Of a stretch of DNA of 7,399 nt, positions 5,559-7,399 are shown piece by piece (the first letter of the stretch is position 1; every line of letters begins with the position of its first letter). The notes under the pieces are model-generated. The model was not told where the DNA came from. It did no database searches and worked only from the letters and a program-made list of their open reading frames with translations. The stretch comes from Methanothrix sp. (lineage in GTDB: Archaea; Halobacteriota; Methanosarcinia; Methanotrichales; Methanotrichaceae), in assembly GCA_028688535.1 (NCBI GenBank), contig JAQTXY010000091.1, forward strand, positions 1 to 7,399, in the 5' to 3' direction. The translations under genes and the position numbers were made by a program.

Positions 5559-6124
5559 ACCCGGAAAGAGAGAGCTGTCTGGTCGAGGTTTTGGATCGGC
5601 TTCTCAACAAGGGGGCAGTTCTCAACGCTGATATCATCATCTCAGTAGCAGGCATTCCCCTGATCGGCGTGACCCTGAAGGCCATGATTGCCGGCATGGA
5701 GACAATGCTCGAGTACGGCATAATGGAAGATTGGGACAAGAGCAGCCGGGAATTATATGCCAGCCAGGAGACCCATCTCCCGCTCTTGCCGGGCGAGCAG
5801 ATTCTCTACAAGACCTTTGGATATCTGCGAGAGGATGAGGGTCTGATAAAATGCTGGGTTCCCGGCGTATGGAATATCACCAGCCAAAGAGTCATTCTCT
5901 GGGTCAAGACACCAGGCAAGATCCTCTTTGAGACGCCGCTGGAAAACTTGCGCGTAATGAGAGTGCCTGCCTCTCATGAAGTAAGAAAGGAACTGGAACT
6001 GATTTATCCGCAGGGTAGCAGCCGTATATCCCTAACAGAGCGAAATGAGTTCGAGCAGGCCCTGGCAGAGGCAGCTAGATCAACAGCAGCTAGAAACGAA
6101 TCAGAACTCGTGGTCACTGGCTAA
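5555..6124 (+). CDS. gvpM: GvpM with C-terminal PH/GRAM-like domain
   Basis: A 189-aa protein. Residues 9-61 are a GvpA-family fold of the M type: LVEVLDRLLNKGAVLNADII, then ISVAGIPLIGVTLKAMIAGM, ending in LEYGIMEDW, as in haloarchaeal GvpM. Those proteins stop soon after this (about 80-85 aa). Here a second domain follows (about 75-165): a PGEQIL opening, WVPGVWNITSQRVIL, and GKILFETPLENLRVMRV, the pattern of bacterial PH/GRAM-like domains, then an Ala/Glu helix. GvpM is a hydrophobic minor protein needed for vesicle initiation. The start at 5555 overlaps the gvpL stop (ATGA), the usual coupled arrangement; ATG 5537 would add six residues but lacks a ribosome binding site. It is the last gene of the train. 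Confidence 0.9.
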   Translation: MNPERESCLVEVLDRLLNKGAVLNADIIISVAGIPLIGVTLKAMIAGMETMLEYGIMEDWDKSSRELYASQETHLPLLPGEQILYKTFGYLREDEGLIKCWVPGVWNITSQRVILWVKTPGKILFETPLENLRVMRVPASHEVRKELELIYPQGSSRISLTERNEFEQALAEAARSTAARNESELVVTG

Positions 6125-6139
6125 AAAATATCTAGACAA

Positions 6140-6347
6140 TCATCCTTTGCCATCGAATAAACCGGTCCCAGTTCCAGGGCTCATCCAGACTTTCACTTCA
6201 ACGTGCCGGATGCCATGCAAACCTTCAACACGATGTATCTATGCCCACCTCGGGATCGAACACATCCCGCAAAGCTCCTAGGACCTCCTTTTCTCGCACT
6301 AATCGGATTGCCAGGCTCTCTGTGCCAATGATATTGATGTGCGTGTG
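6140..6347 (-). pseudogene. Decayed DUF59/MIP18-like gene remnant
   Basis: The minus strand between gvpM and the DUF1805 gene reads VREKEVLGALRDVFDPEVGI (about 6299-6240), very like the start of DUF59/MIP18 proteins, which serve in iron-sulfur cluster assembly. The frame then meets TGA at 6225-6227. The neighbouring frame continues with EGLHGIRHVEVKVWMSP to a stop at 6140-6142, fitting the next DUF59 strands. A frameshift and loss of the remaining domain are implied. Upstream, in the first frame, THINIIGTESLAIRL has no start codon that I trust. The identification rests on the FDPE motif region alone. Confidence 0.42.
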
Positions 6348-6374
6348 CCGGTGATGGGTCGAACATCCTGGTCT

Positions 6375-6381
6375 AAAAAAA
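6375..6381 (-). terminator. T-run terminator candidate for the DUF1805 gene
   Basis: On the minus strand this is a run of seven T, 27 bases past the DUF1805 stop. Archaeal transcripts commonly end in such T-runs without a strong hairpin. Confidence 0.5.
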
Positions 6382-6391
6382 TTTTGTAGGA

Positions 6392-6405
6392 TTTTTCGTT
6401 TTTTT
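6392..6405 (+). terminator. T-run terminator candidate for the gvp transcript
   Basis: Two + strand T-runs (five, then seven, split by CG) lie about 270 bases after the gvpM stop and abut the end of the convergent DUF1805 gene. No nearer T-run is seen after gvpM, so the gvp message may extend through the minus-strand remnant to here. Confidence 0.45.
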
Positions 6406-6407
6406 GG

Positions 6408-6707
6408 CTAGAGCAATTCAAGTGCTTCTTTTCCAGTCTGGCCAACCTTCAATCCCAGCTTCTCAGCAGCGGGATTTGCTTCTTTGACTATGCCCTGTAA
6501 GAGTTCCTCAATGGTGGCAATACTGCTGCCCTGGGAGGGCCTGACCCTGGCAGCCGGGTAGCCGAAGTTGTTTAAGGCAGCGACATCAAAAGCTCCGCAG
6601 CCCACCATTCCCACATCGGTGACGACGTTAACCAGGTTTACAGGCCCAAGAGCGATCACATATCCATCTGCTTGCTTTCCGGTTAGCTGCACTTTAACGT
6701 GTTCCAT
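6408..6707 (-). CDS. DUF1805 domain protein (YunC-like)
   Basis: A 99-aa soluble protein on the opposite strand from the gvp genes. The family pattern is clear: a first strand MEHVKVQLTGKQADGYVIAL, NLVNVVTDVGMVGCGAFDVA (24-43) with the conserved Gly-x-x-Gly-Cys-Gly, then AARVRPSQGSSIATIEELLQ, and the closing GLKVGQTGKEALELL. DUF1805 proteins are widespread in archaea and some Firmicutes; their role is not established. The start at 6707 has AGGAG 7 bases upstream; an in-frame codon at 6746 would add 13 residues with no such site. It converges on the gvp train and is probably unrelated to vesicles. Confidence 0.82.
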   Translation of the reverse strand: MEHVKVQLTGKQADGYVIALGPVNLVNVVTDVGMVGCGAFDVAALNNFGYPAARVRPSQGSSIATIEELLQGIVKEANPAAEKLGLKVGQTGKEALELL

Positions 6708-6714
6708 ACCAGTT

Positions 6715-6719
6715 CTCCT
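6715..6719 (-). promoter_or_regulatory. Shine-Dalgarno for the DUF1805 gene
   Basis: AGGAG on the minus strand, 7 bases before ATG 6707. An A/T-rich minus-strand stretch at about 6750-6762 (ATAATTTTATCAAT) could be its TATA element, which is a weak call. Confidence 0.5.
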
Positions 6720-6830
6720 ATTCTCGAACCAATATATGGATACCATGATTGATAAAATTATGCAGTCATCACCTCTGAGGATGCGGCGTTAAGGCCGTAG
6801 AGGCTCTGACGTGCATCTGGGAAGTAGAAT

Positions 6831-6843
6831 TTCTTTAAAAGAA
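6831..6843. repeat. Small palindrome in the divergent intergenic gap
   Basis: TTCTTTAAAAGAA is a perfect 6-bp inverted repeat around one base, in the non-coding gap between the divergent DUF1805 gene and the antitoxin-like gene (6708-6904). It could be an operator for a self-regulated toxin-antitoxin locus, but A/T-rich palindromes of this size are common. Nothing else is recognised in this gap besides the ribosome binding site at its right end. Confidence 0.3.
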
Positions 6844-6891
6844 GGTTTTCTTCCTTAAGCCTGGTTAAAGCGTATCAGGCGGTTCTGGCAG

Positions 6892-6897
6892 GGAGGT
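6892..6897 (+). promoter_or_regulatory. Strong Shine-Dalgarno before GTG 6905
   Basis: GGAGGT lies 7 bases before GTG 6905, an ideal archaeal site, and favours this start over ATG 6941. Confidence 0.5.
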
Positions 6898-6904
6898 AGG
6901 TCTT

Positions 6905-7276
6905 GTGGATATTTATAGCTTTTTATTATCTAGTGAAACTATGGATATTGAGGCTGAGGTCATGAAGATAAAGCAAATGCTCATTGACATCTCCAGAAGG
7001 ATTGATGACATGCTTGACGAGAGCATGACCGAAGAACTCATGAAACTATCTGAGAAATCTATCATGGAACTGTATGAGGATGAACCGGACCTCTATAGAT
7101 TTGACTGCTGCAAAGCTGCGGCCTGCGCTGGTCATCTGGATGTTTTTATCGGCTCCGAAGATCCAGAATTCTATAAAACTGACCAAAAGTCATCGTGGAG
7201 GGCCGGGCTCCGGGGGTCGGGCAATGGCCCAGCACCGACGGCTCGCCTGCTTCTTGCAGCGGGTTATGCAGTCTGA
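6905..7276 (+). CDS. Antitoxin-like protein with aberrant C-terminus (probably disrupted)
   Basis: The frame encodes 123 residues from GTG 6905 (111 from ATG 6941). Residues 13-64 are acidic and helical: MDIEAEVMKIKQMLIDISRR, a short linker, then LMKLSEKSIMELYEDEPDLY. This resembles small archaeal antitoxin-like proteins, known to me only by general pattern. From about residue 66 the character changes to Cys, Ala and Gly-rich sequence unlike an antitoxin, while the next frame at the same bases reads as a MazF/PemK fragment. The likely reading is that a deletion joined an antitoxin to the middle of its toxin out of frame. The C-terminal ~55 residues are then not a natural domain. Whether the fusion is expressed is unknown. 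Confidence 0.5.
   Translation: MDIYSFLLSSETMDIEAEVMKIKQMLIDISRRIDDMLDESMTEELMKLSEKSIMELYEDEPDLYRFDCCKAAACAGHLDVFIGSEDPEFYKTDQKSSWRAGLRGSGNGPAPTARLLLAAGYAV
7095..7153 (+). pseudogene. MazF/PemK-like toxin fragment, out of frame
   Basis: In the frame one base ahead of the antitoxin-like gene, 7095-7136 read IDLTAAKLRPALVI, close to the conserved segment of MazF/PemK endoribonuclease toxins (usually F-T-D-L-T/S-x-x-K-x-R-P-A-L-V). Back in the original frame DVFIG follows at 7139-7153, which fits the next strand of that fold. The toxin N-terminus with its own start and the C-terminal half are not found, so this is a remnant with at least one frameshift. Confidence 0.45.
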
Positions 7277-7399
7277 CTTTTATACCATCAAAAAGCTCAT
7301 CCCTTGATCGATTTTACTCTCCCGAATATCTGCTTCATGGTATCCGCATTGCTCTGTGTAAAGCTGAAGGGCGATTTCGTGAACGGCTGGAAATAGATG
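7277..7399. other. Unassigned right edge
   Basis: No gene can be supported. Short open frames touch the edge on both strands: one on the minus strand from the edge to a TAA at 7280-7282 (39 residues), and one on the + strand covering YSPEYLLHGIRIAL. Neither resembles a family I know, and one of them may be the end or start of a gene lying mostly outside the window. Confidence 0.3.

Noticed and set aside
6045..6281. 78-residue + strand frame over the end of gvpM
   Set aside because: It starts within gvpM in another frame, is rich in Ser/Gln/Pro, and runs into the region where the minus strand shows a DUF59-like remnant.
6568..6792. 74-residue + strand frame
   Set aside because: It is antisense to the DUF1805 gene, which has clear family motifs and a ribosome binding site.
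7280..7399. Minus-strand open frame at the right edge
   Set aside because: Thirty-nine residues without a recognisable motif, and a competing + strand frame is also open; not enough to call a gene.
1..7399. CRISPR array, tRNA/rRNA genes, insertion sequences
   Set aside because: No regularly spaced repeats, no cloverleaf or rRNA-like segments, and no transposase motifs or terminal inverted repeats were seen.

Overview
The window is most of a gas vesicle (gvp) gene cluster from an archaeon, followed on the right by a short accessory stretch with one intact housekeeping-type gene and decayed gene remnants. An archaeal host is indicated by Shine-Dalgarno sequences of the GGAGGTGAT type, by an A/T-rich promoter-like stretch and T-run terminators instead of bacterial signals, and by halophile-style proteins (GvpO, GvpH). 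Moderate base composition and proteins that are not strongly acidic argue against a haloarchaeon. A methanogen of the Methanosarcinia type (Methanothrix/Methanosaeta or Methanosarcina-like) is my inference; nothing in the window proves the genus.

Left part (1-6124): a single + strand gene train, tightly packed from gvpN on. In order: the end of a helical protein in the position of gvpC; gvpN (AAA+ ATPase); an unrecognised 129-aa gene; gvpO; gvpF; gvpG; an unrecognised 63-aa gene; an unrecognised very basic 93-aa gene in the place that gvpI holds in haloarchaea; gvpJ; gvpH (Hsp20-like); gvpK; gvpL; gvpM. After gvpN, neighbouring genes overlap or are separated by about 0-21 bases, so one long transcript with coupled translation is likely. 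gvpF and gvpG appear to start with TTG. The main shell gene gvpA is not in the window and presumably lies upstream of the left edge. No gvpD or gvpE regulator gene is seen.

Two shell-family proteins carry unusual C-terminal additions. GvpJ has a four-cysteine zinc-ribbon-like tail, and GvpM has a domain of about 110 residues resembling a bacterial PH/GRAM fold. Together with the three unrecognised small genes these are the most novel parts of the window. By family knowledge, GvpF/L/G/H/J/K/M/O are accessory proteins that nucleate and assemble the vesicle, and GvpN is the ATPase needed for it to grow to full size.

Right part (6125-7399): a degenerate minus-strand remnant of a DUF59/MIP18-like gene, then back-to-back T-runs that could terminate both strands, then an intact minus-strand DUF1805 gene (6408-6707). 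A divergent + strand gene (6905-7276) looks like a small antitoxin-like helical protein running straight into an out-of-frame MazF/PemK-like toxin fragment, i.e. a broken toxin-antitoxin locus. The last ~120 bases hold nothing I can assign.
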